DNA of 64,000 nucleotides from Streptomyces sp. CG4. GTDB taxonomy: Bacteria > Actinomycetota > Actinomycetes > Streptomycetales > Streptomycetaceae. This document shows, piece after piece, positions 15,988-25,451 of the stretch; the stretch's first letter is position 1; the number at the start of each line of letters is the position of its first letter. The notes below the pieces were generated by a model that made no database searches, was not told the DNA's origin, and worked only from the letters and a program-made list of their open reading frames with translations. The translations under genes and the position numbers were made by a program. The DNA lies in the NCBI RefSeq assembly GCF_041080655.1, contig NZ_CP163525.1, positions 6,634,001-6,698,000 on the forward strand, given 5' to 3'.

Positions 15988-17364
15988 ATGGGAAACGAGA
16001 TGAGAGCAGAACGCCCCTGGGGCAAGGCCGTTGTCGTCGGCGGCAGCTACGCGGGCCTGGTGACCGCCCGCGTCCTGACCGACTTCTTCCGCGAGGTCGT
16101 CCTCGTGGAACGGGACGCCGTCGACGAGGACACCGGCGTCCATCCCGGCGCTCCGCAGGGCTACCACGCGCACGCGATGCTCGCCAAGGGCGGGCAGATC
16201 CTGGAGCGGCTGTTCCCGGGCCTGCGCGAGGAGTTGCGAGCGGCGGGCGCACCGGTGTTCGACTACGGGGAGGGCATCGACTTCCTGCTGCCCGTCGGAC
16301 TCGCGCCACGGCAGCGCACGGGTGTCCGCATCCAGACCTTCACCCGCGACGAGCTGGAACGCCGGCTGCGCCGCAAGGTGCTCGCGCTGCCCCAGATCAC
16401 GCTGGTGCCGTCCACCCAGTGCACGGGCCTGACCCGGGACTCCTCGGGCCGGGTGACCGGCGTGACGTGCCAGTCCCAGCACACGGACCCCTCGGACTCC
16501 CCGGAGCCCTTCGAGCTGGCCGCCGATCTGGTCGTCGACGCCTCCGGACGCGCCAGCTCCCTGACCGACTGGCTGGGCGCGATGGGGGTCACGGTCCCGC
16601 CCAAACGGACCGTGAAGGCCAAGGTCACCTACACGTCGATGAACTTCGACCGGCCGCACACGAGCGAGCCCGGCCACCCGGACTACTACGTCGCCTACCA
16701 GATGCTGTTCGCCCCGAGCGTGCCCCGGGCCGGGGTCCTGCTCGCCGTGGAGCGCGACCGGTGGACCTGCTCGCTGTTCGGGTTCGAGGACCAGCCGCCG
16801 ACCGACGACAAGGGATACGTGGAGTTCGCCGAGAGCCTGCGGAACCCGCGCCTCGCCGAGCACATCGGCCGGCGCAGCGTCCAGGAGCCCACCCGTCGCT
16901 ACACCAACGTCGACAACCAGTGGCGGCCCTTCCACGCCGTGAAGGACTGGCCGGACCGTCTCCTCGCCGTCGGCGATTCCGTCTGCGCCTTCAACCCCGT
17001 CTACGGCCAGGGCATGACGGTCGCCGCGATGGAGGCGGAGCTGCTGCAGGGCATGCTGAAGCGGTGCCGCGCGACCGGCCGGCTGGACGGCCTCGCCCGC
17101 GGATTCCAGAAGAAGGTGGGCCGCCTGGTGCTGCTGCCGTGGACGGTGTCCACCAACTCCGACCTGATGTGGACCCCGGACGGCCAGTCCCTCGCCGCGC
17201 GCTTCGCCCACTGGTACAACATGCGGCTCTTCCGTGTGGCGGTGAAGGACGCGGCCGTATGGACGAAGTTCGTCCGCGTGGTGAACATGGTGGCCTCACC
17301 GGCCCTGCTGTTCCATCCCCAGGTGGCCCTCAAGGTCCTGACGGTCACTCCCCGGCGTACGTGA
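15988..17364 (+). CDS. FAD-dependent monooxygenase next to the encapsulin operon
   Basis: The 458-residue protein has an FAD motif VVVGGSYAGLVTARVL, then VVLVERD, and a second motif LLAVGDSVCAFNPVYGQGM. The active-site strand region has LVVDASGRASSL. It belongs to the same epoxidase/halogenase-like flavoprotein group as the gene at 989-2392 (shared VERD, FNPVYG(H/Q)G), with clear sequence divergence. An alternative start is ATG 16000. The C-terminal region (PWTVSTNSDLMW onward) is hydrophobic and may touch membranes. Adjacency to a terpene methyltransferase suggests a lipophilic or terpenoid substrate, but two hairpins separate the genes, so this is only a hypothesis. Confidence 0.85.
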   Translation: MGNEMRAERPWGKAVVVGGSYAGLVTARVLTDFFREVVLVERDAVDEDTGVHPGAPQGYHAHAMLAKGGQILERLFPGLREELRAAGAPVFDYGEGIDFLLPVGLAPRQRTGVRIQTFTRDELERRLRRKVLALPQITLVPSTQCTGLTRDSSGRVTGVTCQSQHTDPSDSPEPFELAADLVVDASGRASSLTDWLGAMGVTVPPKRTVKAKVTYTSMNFDRPHTSEPGHPDYYVAYQMLFAPSVPRAGVLLAVERDRWTCSLFGFEDQPPTDDKGYVEFAESLRNPRLAEHIGRRSVQEPTRRYTNVDNQWRPFHAVKDWPDRLLAVGDSVCAFNPVYGQGMTVAAMEAELLQGMLKRCRATGRLDGLARGFQKKVGRLVLLPWTVSTNSDLMWTPDGQSLAARFAHWYNMRLFRVAVKDAAVWTKFVRVVNMVASPALLFHPQVALKVLTVTPRRT

Positions 17365-17396
17365 CGAACGCCGGCCGGGTGCCGGGGGGAGGCGGT

Positions 17397-17437
17397 CGAC
17401 CGTGACCCGCTCGGGAAGACCGCGCGGGTCACGGTCG
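17397..17437. terminator. bidirectional hairpin between convergent genes
   Basis: CGACCGTGACCCGC (17397-17410) pairs perfectly with GCGGGTCACGGTCG (17424-17437), with a 13-nt loop. It lies between the ends of the monooxygenase (17364) and the helicase (17530). Confidence 0.8.
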
Positions 17438-17529
17438 GCATGCCGCCGTGGCCCGGCCGGAGGCTCCGCGAGCACCCCGAAGCCGGGCGTCAACTTGCTG
17501 AACCGGTCGACGGGTTGGCCGGTGGCGTA

Positions 17530-19131
17530 CTAGTTGGCAGCGCCGCGGCGGCCGCCCCGGCGGTCGGAACCGCGGCCGCCCGCTGCGCCGGCACCGCCCG
17601 TGGCCCCGCCGGATCCCGCCCGGCGGGCAGAACCGCGCCCGCCGGTCGCGGAGGTGCCGGCAGCCGCCGTCGCCCCGGCCGCGGCCCGGCGGTCGGAGCC
17701 CCGGCTCCCCGTCCTGGTGGCGGTGCCCGTCGCGGCTTCGGCCCCGCCGCCGCGGCGCCGGCGGCCGGATCGCCTGCCGGGCTTGGTGCCGGTCTTCCGC
17801 TCCTGCCGGGACGCCGTCGGTGTCGCCGGCTGGGGGACCTCGATGGTGACGGCCACGCCGGACGGCTCGCGGGCGCCGGTGATGGTGGCCAGCTGGGCGT
17901 CGCCCGATGTGACGCGTGCCGTCCGGGGGCGGATGCCGGCATCCGACATGAGCCGGGTGACGTCCCGCTTCTGGTCGGGCAGGACCAGCGTGACCACGCT
18001 GCCCGAGCCGCCGGCGCGAGCCGTGCGGCCGCCCCGGTGGAGGTAGTCCTTGTGGTCGGTGGGGGGATCGACGTTCACGACGAGGTCGAGGTCGTCGACG
18101 TGTATGCCCCGGGCCGCGACGTTCGTCGCCACCAGGGCGGTGACCTGGCCGTTCTTGAACTGTTCCAGGGTGCGGTTCCGCTGCGGCTGGGAGCGGCCGC
18201 CGTGCAGTGCCGCCGCGCGGACACCGACGGCCAGCAGCCGCTTGGCGAGCCGGTCGGCGGACCTCTTGGTGTCGAGGAAGAGGATGACCCTGCCGTCACG
18301 GGCCGCGATGCGCGTGGTGACGGCCTTCTTGTCGGTCTCGTCCTGGACGTGGAGCACGTGGTGCTCCATGGTCGTCACCGCGCCGGCGGACGGGTCCACG
18401 GAGTGCACCACGGGGTCGGTCAGGAACCGCTGCACCAGCCGGTCGATGTTCTGGTCCAGGGTGGCCGAGAAGAGCATGCGCTGTCCGTCGGGCCGTACCT
18501 GCTGGATCAGCCTGGTGATCTGCGGCAGGAAACCCATGTCGGTCATCTGGTCGGCTTCGTCCAGCACCGTGATGCGCACCTGGTCGAGCACGCAGTCCCC
18601 GCGCTCCACGAGGTCGTTGAGCCTGCCCGGAGTCGCCACGAGCACCTCGGCGCCGCGCCGGAGCGCACCGGCCTGCCTGGTGATGGACAGCCCGCCGACC
18701 ACGGTGGCGAGCCGGAGGTTCACCGCCGTCGCGTAGGGGGTCAGCGCGTCCGCCACCTGCTGGGCGAGTTCCCGGGTGGGCACCAGCACGAGGGCGAGCG
18801 GCGCCTTGGGCTCCGCGCGCAGTCCGGCCGTGCGGGCCAGCAGCGCCAGCCCGAACGCGAGGGTCTTGCCCGAGCCGGTGCGTCCCCGTCCCAGCAGGTC
18901 ACGGCCGGCGAGCGAGTTGGGCAGCGTGGCGGCCTGGATGGGGAAGGGGGTGGTCACGCCCTGCGCGCCGAGAGTCTTCAGCAGCCCCGCGGGCATGCCC
19001 AGAGCGGCGAAGTCCTCGACGGCGGGAAGTGCGGGCGTCGTGTTTTCCGGCAGCCGGAATTCCCTCGGCGACGACGCGGACGGTCGGGGCGACGAGGCGC
19101 GCCGGTTCGGCTTCTGGGGCCTGCGGGACAT
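17530..19131 (-). CDS. DEAD-box RNA helicase, cold-shock associated
   Basis: The 533-residue protein carries the full DEAD-box set: Q motif (TTPFPIQAATLP), motif I GRTGSGKT, Ia PTRELAQQ, Ib TPGR, II DEAD, III SAT, V ATNVAARGIHVDD and VI HRGGRTARAG. Motif VI differs slightly from the usual HRIGRTGRAG. The last 110 residues are Arg/Gly/Ala-rich (GGRGSDRRGGRRG), a typical RNA-binding tail. ATG 19131 is chosen because the catalytic homology begins soon after; upstream in-frame sequence is the hairpin region. It lies 88 bp behind the cold-shock gene on the same strand, so it probably unwinds RNA during cold or stress, with expression depending on the hairpin at 19163-19197. Confidence 0.93.
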   Translation of the reverse strand: MSRRPQKPNRRASSPRPSASSPREFRLPENTTPALPAVEDFAALGMPAGLLKTLGAQGVTTPFPIQAATLPNSLAGRDLLGRGRTGSGKTLAFGLALLARTAGLRAEPKAPLALVLVPTRELAQQVADALTPYATAVNLRLATVVGGLSITRQAGALRRGAEVLVATPGRLNDLVERGDCVLDQVRITVLDEADQMTDMGFLPQITRLIQQVRPDGQRMLFSATLDQNIDRLVQRFLTDPVVHSVDPSAGAVTTMEHHVLHVQDETDKKAVTTRIAARDGRVILFLDTKRSADRLAKRLLAVGVRAAALHGGRSQPQRNRTLEQFKNGQVTALVATNVAARGIHVDDLDLVVNVDPPTDHKDYLHRGGRTARAGGSGSVVTLVLPDQKRDVTRLMSDAGIRPRTARVTSGDAQLATITGAREPSGVAVTIEVPQPATPTASRQERKTGTKPGRRSGRRRRGGGAEAATGTATRTGSRGSDRRAAAGATAAAGTSATGGRGSARRAGSGGATGGAGAAGGRGSDRRGGRRGAAN

Positions 19132-19162
19132 GCGGTTGTCTGCCTTCCTGGAAACAGCACAA

Positions 19163-19197
19163 ACCGGGGTCCGCACCCTGATGGTGCGGACCCCGGT
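19163..19197 (-). terminator. perfect 15-bp hairpin between cold-shock gene and helicase
   Basis: ACCGGGGTCCGCACC (19163-19177) pairs perfectly with GGTGCGGACCCCGGT (19183-19197) around a 5-nt loop. Only 22 bp separate it from the cold-shock stop. It can end the abundant cold-shock mRNA, with partial readthrough into the helicase, or act as a processing site. Confidence 0.85.
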
Positions 19198-19219
19198 GAG
19201 CGGAATACGCGTCCGGCGA

Positions 19220-19423
19220 TCAGGCGGGGAGGATGTTCTCCGCCTGCGGGCCCTTCTGGCCCTGCGTGACGTCGAAGGAGACCCGCTGGCCCTCCTGGAG
19301 CTCACGGAAGCCCTGGGTCGCGATGTTCGAGTAGTGGGCGAAGACGTCGGGGCCGCCGCCGTCCTGCGCGATGAAGCCGAAACCCTTTTCAGAGTTGAAC
19401 CACTTCACGGTTCCCTGTGCCAT
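19220..19423 (-). CDS. CspA-family cold-shock protein
   Basis: This 67-residue single-stranded nucleic acid-binding beta-barrel begins MAQGTVKWFNSEKGFGFI (RNP1 is KGFGFI). RNP2 reads DVFAHYSNI where VFVHFSAI is usual, and the end is ENILPA. A GGAGAAGG ribosome site precedes the ATG. It acts as an RNA chaperone in the cytosol. The helicase directly downstream gives a classic RNA-remodelling pair. Confidence 0.95.
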   Translation of the reverse strand: MAQGTVKWFNSEKGFGFIAQDGGGPDVFAHYSNIATQGFRELQEGQRVSFDVTQGQKGPQAENILPA

Positions 19424-19479
19424 GACCTTCTCCGATCTGTAGGCAGAGGCCCCATCCGGAGATGCCGGAAAACAACTAA

Positions 19480-19513
19480 TGCGCCTGATGGATAAACATT
19501 CCCGTCAGGCGCA
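19480..19513 (-). terminator. hairpin between aminotransferase and cold-shock gene
   Basis: TGCGCCTGA (19480-19488) pairs with TCAGGCGCA (19505-19513) in a relatively AT-rich stretch. It lies 56 bp from both the aminotransferase stop and the cold-shock start, so it is either the aminotransferase terminator or part of the cold-shock leader. Confidence 0.55.
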
Positions 19514-19569
19514 CATAGGTTCATGGGTACCACAACTGCAACACCGGAACTTTAGCACAAGGTCCGGCG

Positions 19570-21321
19570 CTAGCCCGTCTGCCCCATTCCCGCCGCGTTC
19601 GGCCAGCTCTGGGCGTTCGGCCAGCCGGTGGCCGGGGCCGGGGTCAGGCCTGTGGCGGGAGCCGGGGCCGTCATGCCGCGCACCTGGGCCGCCGTGAGGC
19701 CGCCGCGGGCCGGGACACCGGGGGGAGTGGGGGCGAGCGCGGCCGCGGGGGCCGGTACCGGTACGGGCGCGGGCAGGGGTGCCGGTGCGGGCAGGGGCGC
19801 CGGGGGCGGCAGGGGAGCGGGCGCCGGTACCGGGACCGGCTGAGGAGCCGGCACCGGGGCCACCGGCTGCGGTACGGGCGCCATGGGCGACTGGGCCGGT
19901 ACCGGGACCGGCGCCGGCACCGGCTGGGGTGCGGGGACCGGCTCGGGCGCCGCGGGGAAGGGCTGAGCCGCCGCGGGCAAGGGGGCTGCCGCCGACATCG
20001 GCATCCCGGCGCCGGACGGGGGTACGGCGGCGGGGAGCGGCATGCCGGTGCCGGCGGCCGGAGCGGGAGCGGCGGCCATGGCCTGGGCCTGTGCGGCCAG
20101 ACCCCGGACACCGCCTCCGTTGGTCTCGGTCATCAGCCGGTCCACGGCCGCCGTACCCGAGCTGTAGCTGGTCCCGGTGCTCAGCTCGGGTACGGCGGCT
20201 CCCCTCCTGGACCCGTAGAGCACCTGCTCCAGGCCGGACACCAGGCGACGCACGTCGACCTGGGGGCGCACCACGAGTCTCAGGAAGCGGCTGGAGGAAC
20301 CGATCTTGTTGCCGCACTCGCGGACCAGGATCCGGTGCTCGGTGAGCATCCGGTCCCGGACCACCGTGCCCTCGGCCCCGACGGGCAGCCGGACGAAGAG
20401 GAAGTTCCCCTGGGAGGGGTAGACGGTCAGGCCCGGCAGTGCGGACAGGTGGCTGGTCATCTCCAGGCGGTCGCGGCGGATCTGCTGCAGGCTCTGCGCG
20501 TACGCGGCGCCGTGCTCCCTCAGCATGAACACCACGTACTCGGCGAGGGAGTTGAGGTTCCACTTCGGGAGCATCGCGCGGACCCTGCCCGCCAGCGCCG
20601 GGTTCGCCACCAGGTAGCCGAAGCGGATGCCGTGCAGGCCGAAGTTCTTGCCGAGGCTGCGCAGGACGACGACGTTCGGCCGGATCACGGCCTCCTGGAC
20701 GACGCTCGGGTCGACCTCGGCGTCGGCGAACTCCAGGAAGGACTCGTCCACGATCACCAGGTCCAGGTCCGCCATCGCGTCCATGAACTGCACCACCGAC
20801 TGCTTGCGCAGATAGCCGCCGTCGGGGTTGTTCGGGTTGCAGATCACCGCCACGCGGGTGCCGCGCCGCCGGATGAACTCGGCGTACTGGGCGAGGTCCA
20901 GGGCGAATCCGCTCGCCTCCTGGAGCGGGAACATGTCGACCCGCTTGCCCGTCTCCATCGGCTGGTCGGTCCAGCGGCCGAAGGTGGGGACCGGTATCGC
21001 CAGCGACTCGCGGACCAGCAGGTGGTCGATCCAGGTGATCAGTTCGGTGGATCCGTTGCCCATCGCCACGCACTGGGGCGGCAGCTGGAGCAGGGAGCAC
21101 AGCTCGGCGGTGATGGTGTCGGCGCTGCTCGGGTAGTAGGTGATGATCTCGCGCAGCCGGGCCGACAGCTCGTCGTACATGGCCGGGGTGGGGAAGTAGG
21201 GGTTGCACGGAACGCAGAAGTCCACCGGGCCGGTCCCGTCGCCGCCCTCCCGCGCCAGCGCCGCCATCGAGGGGCTGTGCGCGTCGGTGCCGCGGAACAA
21301 CGAGGTGACGTTGCCGGCCAA
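19570..21321 (-). CDS. class I/II aminotransferase with long Ala/Pro-rich C-terminal extension
   Basis: The protein has 583 residues from a TTG at 21321, chosen because GGAGG lies 5 nt upstream; a GTG at 21360 lacks this. Residues to about 385 form a HisC/CobD-like PLP enzyme: YYPSSADTITAELC, NPNNPDGGYLRKQ, DESFLEFAD, and the PLP lysine in LRSLGKNFGLHGIRFGYL. The remaining 195 residues are extremely rich in Ala, Pro, Gly and Val (PVPAPVPVPAQ type), probably disordered. The enzyme part alone is full length. The amino acid substrate is not evident. The tail may mediate binding or anchoring and is odd for this family. Confidence 0.82.
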   Translation of the reverse strand: MAGNVTSLFRGTDAHSPSMAALAREGGDGTGPVDFCVPCNPYFPTPAMYDELSARLREIITYYPSSADTITAELCSLLQLPPQCVAMGNGSTELITWIDHLLVRESLAIPVPTFGRWTDQPMETGKRVDMFPLQEASGFALDLAQYAEFIRRRGTRVAVICNPNNPDGGYLRKQSVVQFMDAMADLDLVIVDESFLEFADAEVDPSVVQEAVIRPNVVVLRSLGKNFGLHGIRFGYLVANPALAGRVRAMLPKWNLNSLAEYVVFMLREHGAAYAQSLQQIRRDRLEMTSHLSALPGLTVYPSQGNFLFVRLPVGAEGTVVRDRMLTEHRILVRECGNKIGSSSRFLRLVVRPQVDVRRLVSGLEQVLYGSRRGAAVPELSTGTSYSSGTAAVDRLMTETNGGGVRGLAAQAQAMAAAPAPAAGTGMPLPAAVPPSGAGMPMSAAAPLPAAAQPFPAAPEPVPAPQPVPAPVPVPAQSPMAPVPQPVAPVPAPQPVPVPAPAPLPPPAPLPAPAPLPAPVPVPAPAAALAPTPPGVPARGGLTAAQVRGMTAPAPATGLTPAPATGWPNAQSWPNAAGMGQTG

Positions 21322-21423
21322 AGGGGTCCTCCGTTCGGGGTGGCCCGTGCGGGGGAGCACGGGCCACCCTTGGATACGGAAGGGACGGCAGTGGCGTTCA
21401 ACTCACCGGCCGTGTGAGCCATT

Positions 21424-22575
21424 TCATGCGGAGAACCGGTGGATGGTGGTTGTCCGGTAGGTCCGGCCCGGCCGCAGCACGGTCGAGGGGAACGACGGCT
21501 CGTTCGGCGAGTCCGGGAAGTGCTGGGTCTCCAGGGCCAGCCCGTCGCCCTGCCGGTAGGTGCGGCCGGAGGGGCCGACCAGGGTGCCGTCGAGGAAGTT
21601 GCCCGAGTAGAACTGCACACCGGGCTGGTCGGTGAAGATCTTCAGGGTGCGGCCGGAGCCGGGGTCGCGCAGCGTCGCCACGTGCTCGGGCCGGGCCGTG
21701 ACGCCCTTGTCCAGCACGAAGTTGTGGTCGTACCCCTTGGCGGTGACCAGCTGGGGATGGCCGGTGCGGATGTCCCGGCCGATCGGCTTGGGGTGCGTGA
21801 AGTCGAAGGGGGTGCCCTTGACCAACGCCCGCTCGCCCGTGGGTATCAGGCCCGAGTCGGTGGGGGTGAACCGGCCTGCGGCGAGCCAGAGTTCGTGGTC
21901 GTAGATGCTGCCGCTGCCCTCGCCCGCGAGGTTGTAGTACGTGTGGTTGGTGAGGTTGACGACGGTCGGCTTGTCGGTGGTGGCCTCGTAGTCGATGCGC
22001 CAGTCGCCGTGCCGGGTGAGGGTGAAGGTCACCTTCGTCCGCAGCGTGCCGGGGTAGCCCATCTCGCCGTCGACGCTGGTGTAGTGCAGGTGCAGTCCGA
22101 CGTCGGAGCCGACGGTGAACGGCTCGATGTCCCACACCTTGGTGTTGAAGCCCTGCTTGCCGCCGTGCAGGCTGTTCACGCCGTCGTTGACGGACAGCTG
22201 GTACTTCTTGCCGTCGAGGGTGAACCGCCCCTTGGCGATGCGGTTGCCGTAGCGGCCGATGGTGGCGCCGAAGAAGGTGGTCCCGGCGACATACGCGGCG
22301 AGGTTGTCGTAGCCCAGCGAGACGTTCGCGTGGCGGCCGTGCCGGTCCGGGACCTCCAGGGACTGGATGATGCCGCCGTAGGAGAGGACCTTCATCCGCG
22401 TGCCGCCGTTCTCCAGCGACCAGCGGTGGACCTTCGTGCCGTCGGCGAGTGTGCCGAAGTACTCCTTCACCGGCTTCCCGCCCGGGGAGGCCTGGGCGGG
22501 GGCTGTGCCGAGGGCGGTGGCGGCCAGGCCCGCCGCCGCGGCTCCCGCGATGACTGTGCGTCTGTTCAGTTCCAT
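21424..22575 (-). CDS. galM: exported aldose 1-epimerase
   Basis: This 383-residue GalM-family protein has a twin-arginine-like export signal (MELNRRTVIAGAAAAGLAAT, cleavage near ASP). Catalytic motifs are visible: FFGATIGRYGNRIAKG, VNSLHGG, VVNLTNHTYYNLAG with its base-proximal histidine, KGYDHNFVLDKG, and the C-terminal glutamate in LALETQHFPDSPNEP. It interconverts alpha and beta anomers of hexoses or pentoses, here outside the membrane, supplying the form taken up by the importer encoded just upstream on the same strand (25-bp gap). A cytosolic relative lies at 37225-38199. Confidence 0.92.
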   Translation of the reverse strand: MELNRRTVIAGAAAAGLAATALGTAPAQASPGGKPVKEYFGTLADGTKVHRWSLENGGTRMKVLSYGGIIQSLEVPDRHGRHANVSLGYDNLAAYVAGTTFFGATIGRYGNRIAKGRFTLDGKKYQLSVNDGVNSLHGGKQGFNTKVWDIEPFTVGSDVGLHLHYTSVDGEMGYPGTLRTKVTFTLTRHGDWRIDYEATTDKPTVVNLTNHTYYNLAGEGSGSIYDHELWLAAGRFTPTDSGLIPTGERALVKGTPFDFTHPKPIGRDIRTGHPQLVTAKGYDHNFVLDKGVTARPEHVATLRDPGSGRTLKIFTDQPGVQFYSGNFLDGTLVGPSGRTYRQGDGLALETQHFPDSPNEPSFPSTVLRPGRTYRTTTIHRFSA

Positions 22576-22600
22576 GCGTACGGCTCCCTTGTCTGGACCC

Positions 22601-23841
22601 TCACGAACCGGACTTGCGCTTGTTCCACACGTCGAAGCCGACCGCGGCCAGCAGGGCGAGGCCCTTGATGACCTGCTGCCAGTCGGTGCCGACGCTGAGG
22701 AGGTTCATGCCGTTGTTCAGCACGCCGAGGACGAGACCGCCGATGATGGCGCCGAGGACGGTGCCGACACCGCCGCTCATGGAGGCGCCGCCGATGAACG
22801 AGGAGGCGATGGCCTCCAGCTCGAATCCGTCGCCCGCCTTCGGCGAGGCCGCGTTCAGACGGGCGGCGACCACCAGACCCGCCAGGGCCGCGAGCACGCC
22901 CATGTTCAGGAACACCTGGAAGGTGATGCGCCGGTCCTTGACGCCGGACAGCTTGGCGGCCGGCAGATTGCCGCCGATGGCGTAGATGTGGCGGCCGAAG
23001 ACCGAGTTGCGCATGACGTAGCCGTAGCCGTACACCAGCACGCCGAGGATGATCAGGACGATCGGTGCGCCGTCGTAGCTGGCCAGCAGCATCGTGAGGA
23101 CGAGGATCGCGGCGACCAGGGCGACGAGCTTGAGCAGGAACAGCTTCACGGGCACCACGTCGAGGGAGAACTCCCGCTGGCGGCGCCGGTCGCGCACCTC
23201 CTGCCACACCACGGCGGCGATCAGCACGATGCCGAGGAGCAGGGTGAGGTTGTGGTAGTTGGTGTTCGGCCCGACCTCGGGCAGGAAGCCGTTGCCCAGC
23301 TTCTGCAGGCCGTTCGGGAACGGGCCGAGGGTCTGCCCCTTGAGTAGGATCTCGGTCAGGCCGCGGAAGAGCAGCATGCCCGCCAGGGTGACGATGAACG
23401 ACGGTATGCCGAGATACGCGATCAGGAAGCCCTGCACGGCGCCCGCCACCGCGCCCACCAGCAGGCACAGCACCACGGCGACGGGCCACGCCACGCCGTG
23501 CTGCACCGTGAGCACGGCCGCGAAGGCGCCCACGAACGCCGTGATCGAGCCGACCGACAGGTCGATGTGCCCGGCGATGATCACCAGCATCATGCCGATC
23601 GCGAGGATCAGGATGTAGCTGTTCTGCAGCACCAGGTTGGAGACGTTGCGCGGCAGCAGCAGATCGCCGCCGGTCCAGAACTGGAAGAGGACGACGATCA
23701 GCCCGAGCGCGATCAGCATGCCGTACTGGCGCATGTTGCGGCGCAGGCCGCCGAGCACCAGGTGCAACAGGCCCTCCCCGGCGGCCGATCCGCCCTTGCC
23801 CGGGGGCGCGGCCGCCGGGCTCTTGTCGGTGACGTCCGTGC

Positions 23842-23845
<4 letters not shown>
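22601..23845 (-). CDS. sugar ABC importer permease (MmsB/XylH type)
   Basis: The 414-residue protein has roughly ten hydrophobic helices and family signatures such as HIDLSVGSITAFVGA, GIPSFIVTLAGMLLFRGL and FIGGASMSGGVGTVLGAIIGG. It forms the homodimeric channel of a CUT2-class monosaccharide importer. Its ATG overlaps the ATPase stop as ATGA (23842-23845), so translation is coupled. Length is normal for the multiple-monosaccharide transporters (GguB/XylH), which have an extra central cytosolic segment (here RDRRRQREFSLDVV). Confidence 0.92.
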
Positions 23846-25419
<1,574 letters not shown>

Positions 25420-25451
25420 GGTCGTGCCTTCCAATCCGTAGGTGTGGGCGC

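Noticed and set aside
17440..19269. Long plus-strand open frame over the helicase
   Set aside because: The minus strand encodes a full DEAD-box motif set; the plus-strand product has no recognisable domain.
19424..19569. Riboswitch-like cold-shock leader
   Set aside because: Only one simple hairpin is visible, and it may just be the terminator of the aminotransferase.
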